The notes: a model not told the origin generated them from the sequence alone. DNA of 15,856 bases from an uncultured Bacilli bacterium (GCA_947589695.1 CANQBY010000006.1:1-15856), one strand, 5' to 3'; positions 6,533 to 13,568 are shown, counted from the first letter of the stretch. A program made the numbers and translations.

Positions 6533-6552
6533 TTATAACTATATAGTTATAA
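6533..6552. promoter_or_regulatory. Palindromic operator 2
   Basis: A perfect 20-bp palindrome with half-site TTATAACTAT. It shares the core TATAAC with operator 1; centres are 27 bp apart. It covers the predicted start of the rightward transcript. Two related sites at such spacing suggest cooperative binding (inference). Confidence 0.65.
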
Positions 6553-6609
6553 TAGATTAATTTTAAAAATAAGTAAATGAAGGATAACTTAGGGAAGGAA
6601 GTAATAAAA

Positions 6610-8085
6610 ATGAAATATGAGAAGTTAGATATGAATAGTGGTAGTAAATATAAATGGCTTTTATGTGGGTTGATACTGGGAGTAGGACTTATTATGATAA
6701 TCAATACAATATTTAGTTATGCGAAATATAAATCCGTCGATAGTGTGAAATTAGCCAGTGGAACAATAAATTATGAGAGTGCGGACTTGAATGTAATTGC
6801 TATGTATAAAAATGATGGGGATGGGACTGAAGATATACCTATTGAAAAAATACCTGAGGTAGGATATACATTTGACGATACTAAAAGTTATTGTACTATC
6901 GGTAGTGATATAAATAATAAAATTACAGATATTTTTGAATATAAAGAAAATAAAATATCTGTAACCATAGATACCAAAGGCACGAAATGTTATTTTTATT
7001 TTGAAAAATTACCACCAACAGCGGAAGATATTTTAGCAAATTTATTTTCTGATTTTACAACTGCTGAAACCGGAATAAGTTTTTCTACAGGTTTAAATGG
7101 AGTATTAAACGTAACAGGGGCAGATACAAGAGATAATGGAAATGTATTATATAAAGCCGAAGATAATGATGGGTCAAGCTATTTTTTTAGAGGACAAGCA
7201 CCAAATAATTGGGTCCAATTTGCTAATATGAGATGGCGGATAATCCGAATAAATGGTGATGGAACAATCAGAATGATATTTCAATGTAATGGAGCCGATT
7301 GTACGGATACCACAGGAACGGAAACAAATGCTGAATCAAATGTAGCGTATAATAGCGAAGCTAAGGATAATACTTACGTAGGATATTATTATGGAACACA
7401 AAGTGCAAGTAGTTATGCTGAAACACATAATGGCAATAACCCGAGTACGATAGCGGAAGCAGTAAATAGTTGGTATGAAGATAATTTAATAGAGTATGAA
7501 GATTTTATAGATCAAAATGCAGGCTTTTGTAATGATAGACAAAGTGTATCAGGAGTAAACTTAAGTTATAATGGAACAGGAACCGGAACATCCCCAACAA
7601 GTTATGCTCTGTGGGGAAGAGTATATAAAAATGGGAGAAGTAGGCAACAACATATACCGACTTTAAAATGTGGAGTAAGTGCCGCCACTGCTGAAGCGCA
7701 AGAGACAAGTGTAACAGTAAATGATGCAGCATATCAAAGAGACTTGTTTACCAAAAAAGGTTCAAATAAAGGAAATGGAAAGTTGGATTATCCAATAGGA
7801 CTTATAACAGCAGATGAAGTAATACTTGCAGGAGGCTACAATCAGTTTAATAACTCAAGTTATTATTTATATACAAACCAAAAATATTGGACAATGTCTC
7901 CGGCCTACGTGAGCGACTATGGTGGTGATGCTTATGTGTCCTATGTGACTGAAGGAAGTTTCAGCTATACTGGTGTAAATGCTCCTCTTGGTGTGCGCCC
8001 AGTAATTAATCTCAAGGCTAATACAATATTTGAATCCGGAGGAGAAGGGACTATAGATAAACCCTATGTCGTAGTTACAGATTAG
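6610..8085 (+). CDS. Surface protein with N-terminal membrane anchor and C-type-lectin-like variable C-terminus
   Basis: 491 residues from ATG 6610 (GGAAGGA about ten bases upstream; an ATG at 6577 in frame lacks a binding site). One membrane segment (about 15-37) places the rest outside. A small beta domain (ASGTINYESADLNVIAMY...) follows, then from about residue 190 a domain with NNWVQFANMRWRIIRINGDGTIRMI, a glycine/serine-rich middle, YWTMSPAY, and GVRPVINLK near the end. This arrangement resembles DUF6273/FGE-sulfatase or C-type-lectin-type modules, the fold used by targets of diversity-generating retroelements. Six extracytoplasmic cysteines could form disulfides. Bases 7897-7998 are strikingly A-poor with NNY codons (see findings). 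Its base composition is richer in GC than its neighbours, which suggests accessory origin. Probably controlled by the divergent XRE repressor. Ligand unknown. Confidence 0.8.
   Translation: MKYEKLDMNSGSKYKWLLCGLILGVGLIMIINTIFSYAKYKSVDSVKLASGTINYESADLNVIAMYKNDGDGTEDIPIEKIPEVGYTFDDTKSYCTIGSDINNKITDIFEYKENKISVTIDTKGTKCYFYFEKLPPTAEDILANLFSDFTTAETGISFSTGLNGVLNVTGADTRDNGNVLYKAEDNDGSSYFFRGQAPNNWVQFANMRWRIIRINGDGTIRMIFQCNGADCTDTTGTETNAESNVAYNSEAKDNTYVGYYYGTQSASSYAETHNGNNPSTIAEAVNSWYEDNLIEYEDFIDQNAGFCNDRQSVSGVNLSYNGTGTGTSPTSYALWGRVYKNGRSRQQHIPTLKCGVSAATAEAQETSVTVNDAAYQRDLFTKKGSNKGNGKLDYPIGLITADEVILAGGYNQFNNSSYYLYTNQKYWTMSPAYVSDYGGDAYVSYVTEGSFSYTGVNAPLGVRPVINLKANTIFESGGEGTIDKPYVVVTD
7897..7998 (+). other. 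Putative hypervariable region within the surface-protein gene
   Basis: 34 codons between YWTM and the conserved GVRPV. Counted directly: A is 18 of 102 bases and GC is 51 of 102, while the 90 bases at 7801-7890 have 37 As. Of the 34 codons, 26 end in C or T. Residues are mostly Y, S, G, A, D, T with fixed-looking Val codons (GTG three times before the final conserved GVR). A template with AAY codons mutated at adenines would give exactly such NNY codons and A loss. Recombination with a foreign copy is the main alternative. Confidence 0.45.
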
Positions 8086-8092
8086 TATTTCT

Positions 8093-8124
8093 TGCCTTTA
8101 GTGCGAAACCTTTATCTAAAGGCA
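8093..8124 (+). repeat. Inverted repeat (hairpin) just after the surface-protein gene
   Basis: Perfect 9-bp arms TGCCTTTAG (8093-8101) and CTAAAGGCA (8116-8124), with a 14-base loop that contains GCGAAA. An inner alternative hairpin (CCTTT, loop ATCT, AAAGG) uses the same right arm. No T run follows directly, so it is a poor terminator. It lies about 95 bases past the putative variable region. Confidence 0.6.
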
Positions 8125-8147
8125 GGTTATATTTTTATTACTTTATA

Positions 8148-8633
8148 TTGATAGGCTTAGGCCTATCTTTTTTGTATATTGCCTTGTTTTTTGTTTATTA
8201 TAATAATGGTGGTAGTATGCTTAATAGTTTAGAAGTTTTAAATGGAGAGATGAGTTTAAAGTTTGATAGTTTAAATACAATATATACAGTAGTAGTGGAT
8301 AGTAAACAAGATAGTTTAAATTTAAAGTATGATTGTAGTGATGATTATAAAGTATCTATATTTGGGAATGTTTTGGATGATACTAATAATGAAGTAGTAA
8401 TAAGTGTTTATAATGATTTTGAAGTTATGAGTTATTATTTAGAAGTTTATAAAGAACCAGAAGTGCAAAATGTTTTTCTTGGAGATAATGAAGGAGTAAG
8501 TTTAGAAGTAAAAAAAGAAATGCCTATATATATTGCTCCTAGTATTGCTAGTGTTTGTTTTTTGTTTATTTTACTTTTCTTTACACTTTTATTTAAAAAA
8601 AGTAAAAAAACAAAAATTAAAAATTGGAAGTAG
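8148..8633 (+). CDS. Membrane protein with one cadherin-like beta-sandwich domain
   Basis: Up to 161 residues. The core (about 24-105: LNSLEVLNGEMSLKFDS, TIYTVVVDS, then strands ending YYLEVYKE) follows the pattern of the cadherin-like beta-sandwich domain (PF12733), an extracellular module. A C-terminal membrane helix (about 127-150) is followed by a lysine-rich tail, so the domain should face outward. The start is uncertain. A TTG at 8148 or 8172 would give an N-terminal hydrophobic signal-like segment, but both have poor binding sites and 8150-8173 is itself a terminator. The ATG at 8217 has GGTGG upstream and TATAAT at 8199-8204, but would lose the signal. Its stop codon is in the first unit of a tandem repeat. 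Likely a partner of the surface protein upstream. Confidence 0.6.
   Translation: MIGLGLSFLYIALFFVYYNNGGSMLNSLEVLNGEMSLKFDSLNTIYTVVVDSKQDSLNLKYDCSDDYKVSIFGNVLDDTNNEVVISVYNDFEVMSYYLEVYKEPEVQNVFLGDNEGVSLEVKKEMPIYIAPSIASVCFLFILLFFTLLFKKSKKTKIKNWK
8150..8173 (+). terminator. Intrinsic terminator of the surface-protein gene
   Basis: Perfect 7-bp stem GATAGGC (8150-8156) / GCCTATC (8161-8167), 4-base loop TTAG, then six Ts. A textbook terminator for rightward transcription, yet it lies in the presumed 5' end of the next reading frame. Confidence 0.85.
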
Positions 8634-8711
8634 ATTTTAATAAATCTGTAGCAGATTTGTTAAAATTGGAGACAGATTTTAATAAATTGGGAACAGATTA
8701 GTAAAAATCTG
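8621..8711 (+). repeat. 21-bp tandem repeat, 4.3 copies
   Basis: Units start at 8621, 8642, 8663 and 8684, with a 7-base partial copy at 8705. Each unit begins AAAT(T/C)(G/T)G and carries AGATT in its middle; units 1 and 3 differ at only three positions. Because 21 is a multiple of three, the repeat reads as a 7-residue unit (about N-W-x-Q-I-L-I) in the frame of the upstream gene. The last unit and the partial copy form the terminator hairpin. Confidence 0.8.
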
Positions 8712-8717
8712 TTTTTT
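8692..8717 (+). terminator. Intrinsic terminator after the cadherin-like gene
   Basis: 8-bp stem AACAGATT (8692-8699) / AATCTGTT (8706-8713), 6-base loop, Ts at 8712-8717. Built from the last repeat units; its T run overlaps the -35 box of comEA. Confidence 0.75.
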
Positions 8718-8744
8718 GCATGAATTAAAAATATTTGCTATGAT
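8716..8744 (+). promoter_or_regulatory. Promoter of comEA-comEC
   Basis: TTGCAT (8716-8721) and TATGAT (8739-8744) with a 17-bp spacer; the start would be near 8751, with AGGAGG soon after. No ComK-type box was recognised. Confidence 0.6.
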
Positions 8745-8766
8745 GGATGTGGAAAGGAGGAATATT

Positions 8767-9522
8767 ATGCAAGATATACTTGATGTGTTAAAAAAACATG
8801 GAAAAGATATTATTTTAATTATTCTTATTATAATATGTATAGGCTTAACTTATTTTAAATTTATTAGAAAAGAAGATACAGAAGAACCAACTATGAATTT
8901 AGCAATGGGAGATAGTGTAGATGTTGAAGAAATAGAAGAAGAGCCAGAAAAATTAGAAGAGACACCTAAATATATAAATGTTGATATTAAAGGAGCAATT
9001 AAAAATCCTGGTGTTTATGCAGTTTTAGATGGAGCAATCGTTAATGATGTAGTTAAACTGGCTGGTGGTTTTAATTCTAATGCTTATCAAAATGGGATAA
9101 ATTTAAGTAAAAAAGTTAGTGATGAAATGGTTATTTTTGTTTATACGAAAACGGAAATAACTAATTATAATAAGGAAAATAATGTAACCCAAAATGTTGG
9201 GGATACTAATACTTGTAAAGTGCCAAGTTATACCATTACCGAGTGTGTAGATGATAAAGCAAGTATTATAGAAGTAGGAGAAAATACCATTACTAATAGT
9301 TCTGACGTAACGGATGATAAAGAAGTTTCAGGTTTAATAAATATTAATACGGCGAGTGAAAGTGAGCTTACTAAAATAACAGGTATAGGGCCTTCAAAAG
9401 CGAAAGCAATCATGGAGTACCGGCAAGAACATGGAAACTTTACAACAATTAATGATATCTTAAATGTCTCAGGAATAGGAGAGGCTTTGTTTGAAAAGAT
9501 TAAGCCTTTTATTACAGTCTAG
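8767..9522 (+). CDS. comEA: ComEA, DNA receptor for competence
   Basis: 251 residues. One membrane anchor (about 13-32) is followed by an acidic linker, an SLBB-type domain (about 68-130: YINVDIKGAIKNPGVYAV...), a second linker with two cysteines, and a C-terminal double helix-hairpin-helix DNA-binding domain (about 188-251: INTASESELTKITGIGPSKA, then ILNVSGIGEALFEKIKPF). ComEA binds incoming double-stranded DNA outside the membrane and passes it to ComEC. This is the full domain set of Gram-positive ComEA. The frame extends upstream to 8716, but the ATG at 8767 has a perfect AGGAGG six bases before it. Its 3' end overlaps comEC by 32 bases. comEB, found between these genes in B. subtilis, is absent. 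Confidence 0.93.
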   Translation: MQDILDVLKKHGKDIILIILIIICIGLTYFKFIRKEDTEEPTMNLAMGDSVDVEEIEEEPEKLEETPKYINVDIKGAIKNPGVYAVLDGAIVNDVVKLAGGFNSNAYQNGINLSKKVSDEMVIFVYTKTEITNYNKENNVTQNVGDTNTCKVPSYTITECVDDKASIIEVGENTITNSSDVTDDKEVSGLININTASESELTKITGIGPSKAKAIMEYRQEHGNFTTINDILNVSGIGEALFEKIKPFITV

Positions 9523-11569
9523 ACAATTTGTGGTTTGGAGCCTCATTATAATGATGGTTTATGTTTTAGTTACAACAAAAGTGATAAAATATGAATCTAG
9601 GTATGATGAGGCTACTTCCAATATTAAAGGGATTATATTAGATTATAATATTGATGGTGATAAATTAAGTTTACAAATAAAGGGTAAAGAAAAAATTGTT
9701 GCTAATTACTACTTTGATACCGAAGAAGAAAAAAAGCAAATAAGTGAGAAACTTAGGCTTGGTGCAACTGTAAATTTAGAGGGAACTTTAACTAAACCAT
9801 CTAATAATACAATTCCTAATACTTTTAATTATAAAGAATATTTAAAAAATAAGCATATTTATTATATATTTAATATATCGAATATAAAAATATTAAATAA
9901 TGATATAGGGTTATTATATCAAATTAAAAATAAAGTAATAGAAAGAGTTAATAGTTTTAAAAAAACTGGTAAGTATATGCAAGCATTTATTTTAGGAGAT
10001 AAAGACTATATTGAAGAAGATGTTTATAGCACTTATCAAAATAATGGAGTAACGCATTTATTTGCGGTTTCTGGAATGCATGTGGGGTTACTGGTTGTAA
10101 TAATGGGCATGATAATGCAAAAACTTAAAATAAAAGAATTATTTATTAATATAAATGTTTGTTTATTTTTAATTTTTTATATGTTTTTAATTGGGTTTAC
10201 AGCTTCTGTAGTAAGAGCAAGTTTACTATACATAGCTTTACTTATTAATAAAAAATTAGATTTAAAAATACCAAGTATTAATATTTTATATATAATTGGA
10301 ATGTTTTTACTTTTGGTGAATCCTTTTTATATTTATGATTTAGGTTTTATTTATTCTTTTTTAACAGCTTTTGGATTAATGTTATTTAGTAAAAAGATTA
10401 CGGGTAATTATTTAGTCAAATTATTTAAAGTAAGTTTAATGGCTTTTCTTTTTAGTTTACCAGTTACGATAGCTAACTTTTATGAATTTAATATTCTTAC
10501 AATCCTTAATAATATAGTAATTGTGCCAATAGTAAGTAGTATATTATTTCCTCTTACTCTGTTAACTTTTATTTTACCTTTTTTAGAAAATGTTTTAATA
10601 TTAGGTTTTAATATTTTAGAAGTGATTAGTAAATTTTTAAATACTTTTAGGATTAATATAGTAGTGGGTAAATGTAATATATTTTTTATAATAAGTTATT
10701 ATTTAATAATATATTTAATTTATAAAAAAGGATTTAAAAATATAATTATTTTAGGGATTTTAATATTAGTTTTAAAATATAGCTATTTATGGGATAATAA
10801 TGATTATGTTTATTTTTTAGATGTAGGACAAGGAGATTCTTCCTTAATTGTTAGTGCAAGACATCAAGATTTAATTATGATTGATACAGGAGGAGTAATT
10901 TCTTATAATAAAAGTTCTTGGCAAGTTAGAAATAAAACTTTTAATTTGGCCGATAATATAGTGACTTTTTTAAAAAGTCTTGGGATAACTAAATTAGATT
11001 TGATGGTATTTAGTCATGGTGATATGGATCACTTAGGGTATGCGAAAGATATCTTAAAAGAAATAAAAACCGATAAATTAATGTTTAATAATAATGATTA
11101 TAATTATCAAGAAAGTGAACTTTTAAAAACCAATATTAAAGTAATTAAAGATAGTTTTCAAGGAAAAAGAGTGGCTTTTCAAAATCTTAATAAATTAGTG
11201 TTAAAAGATGAAAATGATAGTTCTCTAGTGTTATATTTGATTTTAGATAAGATAAAGTTTTTGTATATGGGAGATGCCCCTACGAAAGTTGAAGAGGAGA
11301 TAATAAAACAATATGATATAACAACTGATGTATTAAAAATAGGACATCATGGTTCTAATACCAGTAGTGATAAGAATTTTTTAAAAAAAGTTCAACCTAA
11401 TATAAGTATAATAAGTGCGGGAAGAGGGAATAGATATGGTCATCCTCATCAAGAAACAATTGATAAATTAAATAGTTTAAACTTAAAATATTATATGACA
11501 AAAGAGAAAGGAACAATTAAGATGACATTAAAAAAGGGAATAAAAAAAATTAGTTTTTGGAGTCCCTAG
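9491..11569 (+). CDS. comEC: ComEC, DNA uptake channel with metallo-beta-lactamase domain
   Basis: 692 residues, somewhat shorter than B. subtilis ComEC. Domains in order: first membrane helices, a DUF4131/OB-like extracellular domain (about 40-140), the competence membrane domain with many helices (about 155-430, including HLFAVSGMHVGLL), and a beta-lactamase-like domain (about 440-690). The last keeps DVGQGD, SHGDMDH (about 507), the IGHHGSNTSS motif (about 615) and YGHPH, so the metal-site residues are intact. It passes single-stranded DNA into the cytoplasm; the enzymatic domain may degrade the other strand. Starts with TTG at 9491, supported by GGAGAGG six bases upstream, and overlaps comEA, implying translational coupling. 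Confidence 0.95.
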   Translation: MKRLSLLLQSRQFVVWSLIIMMVYVLVTTKVIKYESRYDEATSNIKGIILDYNIDGDKLSLQIKGKEKIVANYYFDTEEEKKQISEKLRLGATVNLEGTLTKPSNNTIPNTFNYKEYLKNKHIYYIFNISNIKILNNDIGLLYQIKNKVIERVNSFKKTGKYMQAFILGDKDYIEEDVYSTYQNNGVTHLFAVSGMHVGLLVVIMGMIMQKLKIKELFININVCLFLIFYMFLIGFTASVVRASLLYIALLINKKLDLKIPSINILYIIGMFLLLVNPFYIYDLGFIYSFLTAFGLMLFSKKITGNYLVKLFKVSLMAFLFSLPVTIANFYEFNILTILNNIVIVPIVSSILFPLTLLTFILPFLENVLILGFNILEVISKFLNTFRINIVVGKCNIFFIISYYLIIYLIYKKGFKNIIILGILILVLKYSYLWDNNDYVYFLDVGQGDSSLIVSARHQDLIMIDTGGVISYNKSSWQVRNKTFNLADNIVTFLKSLGITKLDLMVFSHGDMDHLGYAKDILKEIKTDKLMFNNNDYNYQESELLKTNIKVIKDSFQGKRVAFQNLNKLVLKDENDSSLVLYLILDKIKFLYMGDAPTKVEEEIIKQYDITTDVLKIGHHGSNTSSDKNFLKKVQPNISIISAGRGNRYGHPHQETIDKLNSLNLKYYMTKEKGTIKMTLKKGIKKISFWSP

Positions 11570-11591
11570 TATATATCTTTTTGATAAATAA

Positions 11592-11600
11592 TGTTATAAT
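11592..11600 (+). promoter_or_regulatory. Extended -10 promoter of holA
   Basis: TGT followed directly by TATAAT (11595-11600), an extended -10; no convincing -35. The start would be near 11607, giving a leader of about nine bases before the ATG at 11616. No terminator is seen between comEC and here, so readthrough from comEC is also possible. Confidence 0.55.
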
Positions 11601-11615
11601 AAGAGTGTGGTAGTT

Positions 11616-12557
11616 ATGAAAATATATGCAATTAGTGGAGAAAGCTATTTATTAATAAATGAAGAAGTAAATAAGATAGTTAAAGATAATAAAAATGTAA
11701 CTATTTTTGATTATAATAATGATTCGATGGAAGCAATAATGGTGGAAGCTGGTTATGTTTCGATGTTTATGGAAGATAAGTATATAATAGTTAAAAATGC
11801 GAATTTTTTAGGAACAGGAAAGATAACGGAAAAAGATAGTGAATTATTATTAAATTATTTAGAACATCCAAATGATCAGACAATAATTATTTTTATATGC
11901 AATGAAAAAGTAGATTTACGAAAAAAAATAGGGAGAATAATTAAAGATAAATATACTTTAAAAGTGATAGATAATTTAAAAGTTTATCAAATAGAAGAAA
12001 GACTTAAAAACTATTTTTTAAAGTTAGGATTTAAAATTGCACCAGAATCTATTAGTTATATAGTTAGTAATAGTTTAAATAATTATGATATGGTTATGAA
12101 TGAAGCTTATAAAATTACTCTTTATTATGATAAACCAGGAATAATTAAACATGAAGAAGTAGTAAATATTACATCGAGAGCTCTTAATTCAAATAATTTT
12201 TTATTTGTAGATGCGGTAGTTGATAGTGATTTAGAAAAAAGTTTAGAATTATATAATGATTTAAAAGTTATGAAATGTGAACCGAGTGTATTAATTAGTT
12301 TATTAGCTAGGGATTTTCGAATTATGCTTAGTGTTAAAAAAATGCAAGAAGCAGGGGTTAGAGAATACAGTATCATGAATGAACTTGGATTAATGGATTG
12401 GCAATTAAATAAATATTTAAATAAAGTATTTCCGTATAAGTTAAAAGAATTAGAAAGTATTATTTGTAAATTATCCCAATTAGATTTAGATATTAAAAGT
12501 GGTAAAGTTGATCGGTTTATGGGATTAGAACTATTTATATTGGATATTTGTGCATAA
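11616..12557 (+). CDS. holA: DNA polymerase III delta subunit (clamp-loader)
   Basis: 313 residues. The beginning MKIYAISGESYLLINEEVNKIV and the later segments LNYLEHPNDQTIIIFICNEKVDLRKKI, SNNFLFVDAVVDSDLEKSLELYNDL and LISLLARDFRIM are typical of HolA/YqeN, an AAA-like protein without the ATP-binding motif. The C-terminal part pairs with other clamp-loader subunits, and the N-terminus opens the beta sliding clamp. A GTG at 11607 opens the frame earlier, but it coincides with the predicted transcription start; ATG 11616 matches the family's N-terminus. In B. subtilis holA lies just downstream of the comE genes, as here. Converges on rnhC, sharing a terminator. Confidence 0.9.
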   Translation: MKIYAISGESYLLINEEVNKIVKDNKNVTIFDYNNDSMEAIMVEAGYVSMFMEDKYIIVKNANFLGTGKITEKDSELLLNYLEHPNDQTIIIFICNEKVDLRKKIGRIIKDKYTLKVIDNLKVYQIEERLKNYFLKLGFKIAPESISYIVSNSLNNYDMVMNEAYKITLYYDKPGIIKHEEVVNITSRALNSNNFLFVDAVVDSDLEKSLELYNDLKVMKCEPSVLISLLARDFRIMLSVKKMQEAGVREYSIMNELGLMDWQLNKYLNKVFPYKLKELESIICKLSQLDLDIKSGKVDRFMGLELFILDICA

Positions 12558-12558
12558 G

Positions 12559-12584
12559 AAAAGTGGCTATTTTAAACCACTTTT
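12559..12584. terminator. Bidirectional terminator between holA and rnhC
   Basis: Perfect 8-bp stem AAAAGTGG (12559-12566) / CCACTTTT (12577-12584) with a 10-base loop that includes the rnhC stop codon; T runs on both strands. Confidence 0.75.
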
Positions 12585-13496
12585 AATTTTATCTTTGTTT
12601 TTAAAGTTTAATTTAGCTATTTCGGTTAATTTAGCAAAGCCATATTCTTTAGCAATTTTAATACCAGTTTCATCTACCAAAGGGCCAGCACCTTTAGGAA
12701 TAGGCATTTTAAGTTCTGTGCTTAATTTTTCCATTTCTTTTAAAAATAAATAGCGAGAAATAATGGAAGCCGCAGCAACACTTAAACATTTATCTTCCGC
12801 TTTAGTCATAAAAGTAATATCAGTTACTTTATCAGGAACATCTTTGATATGTTCATAATATTTACGAGGATAAACAAATTGATCCACCACAATTTTTTGA
12901 TAATCATAATTTTTACTTTTTAAATTATAGAGCACTTTATTATGAAGAATAGCTTTAATTTTATTCATGTTTAAATCTTCGCTCCAATTTTGGTTATAAG
13001 TTTTATTGGTTAGAATATAACTAGAGTAGGGGATTTTTTGAATAATAGCGGGAGCAATTTTCTTAATTTTGGAATCATCGATTTTTTTGGAATCTCGAAC
13101 GCCTAAATCAAGGAGAAAATTAATGTTTTCTTTAGAAACAAAAGTGGCAGTAACAATGATAGGGCCAAAGAAATCACCAGTTCCTACTTCATCAGAACCA
13201 ATTGTTGCCATATTTAAAAGAAAATTGGAAGATGAATCTTTATTTTTATCTTGACCGGTTTTAATATCAATGATACGATTATTTTTAATACGCTCTTCTT
13301 CTAACCAATAACTTGCTTCGATATCCGCGCCAATGCCTTGAAACATAACTTTGCCGGATTCATAAAGGGTAGTTACACAGTCAAAATCTTTAACTTGAAA
13401 AACAGAATAAGGAGGATGAGTAGGGGACATCCGATCTTTATAAAATTCTAACATTTGGGGTTTTAAATTATCACTTATTTTAAATACTATAGTCAC
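12567..13496 (-). CDS. rnhC: Ribonuclease HIII
   Basis: 309 residues, usual length for the family. The N-terminal TBP-like domain (about 1-85) distinguishes it from RNase HII. The catalytic part begins with IGSDEVGTGDFFGP (Asp102 and Glu103), followed by GVRDSKKI and KAEDKCLSVAAASIISRY, and ends near PKGAGPLVD. It cuts RNA in RNA-DNA hybrids. The start is GTG at 13496 with AGGTG about five bases upstream; no ATG lies nearby. It has its own strong promoter and is divergent from cvpA, the same arrangement as rnhC with the zapA-cvpA group in B. subtilis. Confidence 0.95.
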   Translation of the reverse strand: MTIVFKISDNLKPQMLEFYKDRMSPTHPPYSVFQVKDFDCVTTLYESGKVMFQGIGADIEASYWLEEERIKNNRIIDIKTGQDKNKDSSSNFLLNMATIGSDEVGTGDFFGPIIVTATFVSKENINFLLDLGVRDSKKIDDSKIKKIAPAIIQKIPYSSYILTNKTYNQNWSEDLNMNKIKAILHNKVLYNLKSKNYDYQKIVVDQFVYPRKYYEHIKDVPDKVTDITFMTKAEDKCLSVAAASIISRYLFLKEMEKLSTELKMPIPKGAGPLVDETGIKIAKEYGFAKLTEIAKLNFKNKDKIKSGLK

Positions 13497-13516
13497 TTTG
13501 ACACCTCACTTTACTA

Positions 13517-13545
13517 ATTATACCATATATTACTTTATTTTTCAA
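13517..13545 (-). promoter_or_regulatory. Promoter of rnhC
   Basis: On the minus strand TTGAAA (13540-13545) and TATAAT (13517-13522) are 17 bp apart; strong housekeeping-type match. The leader to the GTG start is short, about 15 bases. Confidence 0.8.
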
Positions 13546-13556
13546 AAACTTTAGGA

Positions 13557-13568
13557 TATAATTATAAT
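13557..13568 (+). promoter_or_regulatory. Tandem -10 boxes of cvpA-trxA
   Basis: Two perfect TATAAT boxes in direct succession (13557-13562 and 13563-13568). No strong -35 is evident. Only 15 bases separate the second from the cvpA start. Transcripts from the first would begin at the GAGGAG binding site. Confidence 0.5.

Noticed and set aside
7505..7732. Minus-strand open frame of 75 codons inside the surface-protein gene
   Set aside because: Shadow frame with His/Leu-rich, low-complexity content, no binding site and no promoter.
8621..8711. Possible CRISPR array
   Set aside because: The 21-bp units are directly contiguous with no spacers and vary between copies; it is a tandem repeat.
6188..8717. 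Reverse transcriptase or template repeat for a DGR in the island
   Set aside because: No reading frame with reverse-transcriptase motifs (such as xxDD) exists on either strand here, and I found no second copy of the variable segment in the window.
9491..12557. AGG read as methionine, as reported for some uncultured Bacilli
   Set aside because: In-frame AGG codons in comEC and holA fall at places where arginine is acceptable (for example L-A-R-D-F-R), and the tRNA-Arg(UCU) could read AGG. No support for a change.
12550..12753. Plus-strand open frame of 67 codons at the 3' end of rnhC
   Set aside because: Lies opposite conserved rnhC codons and has no ribosome-binding site; spurious.
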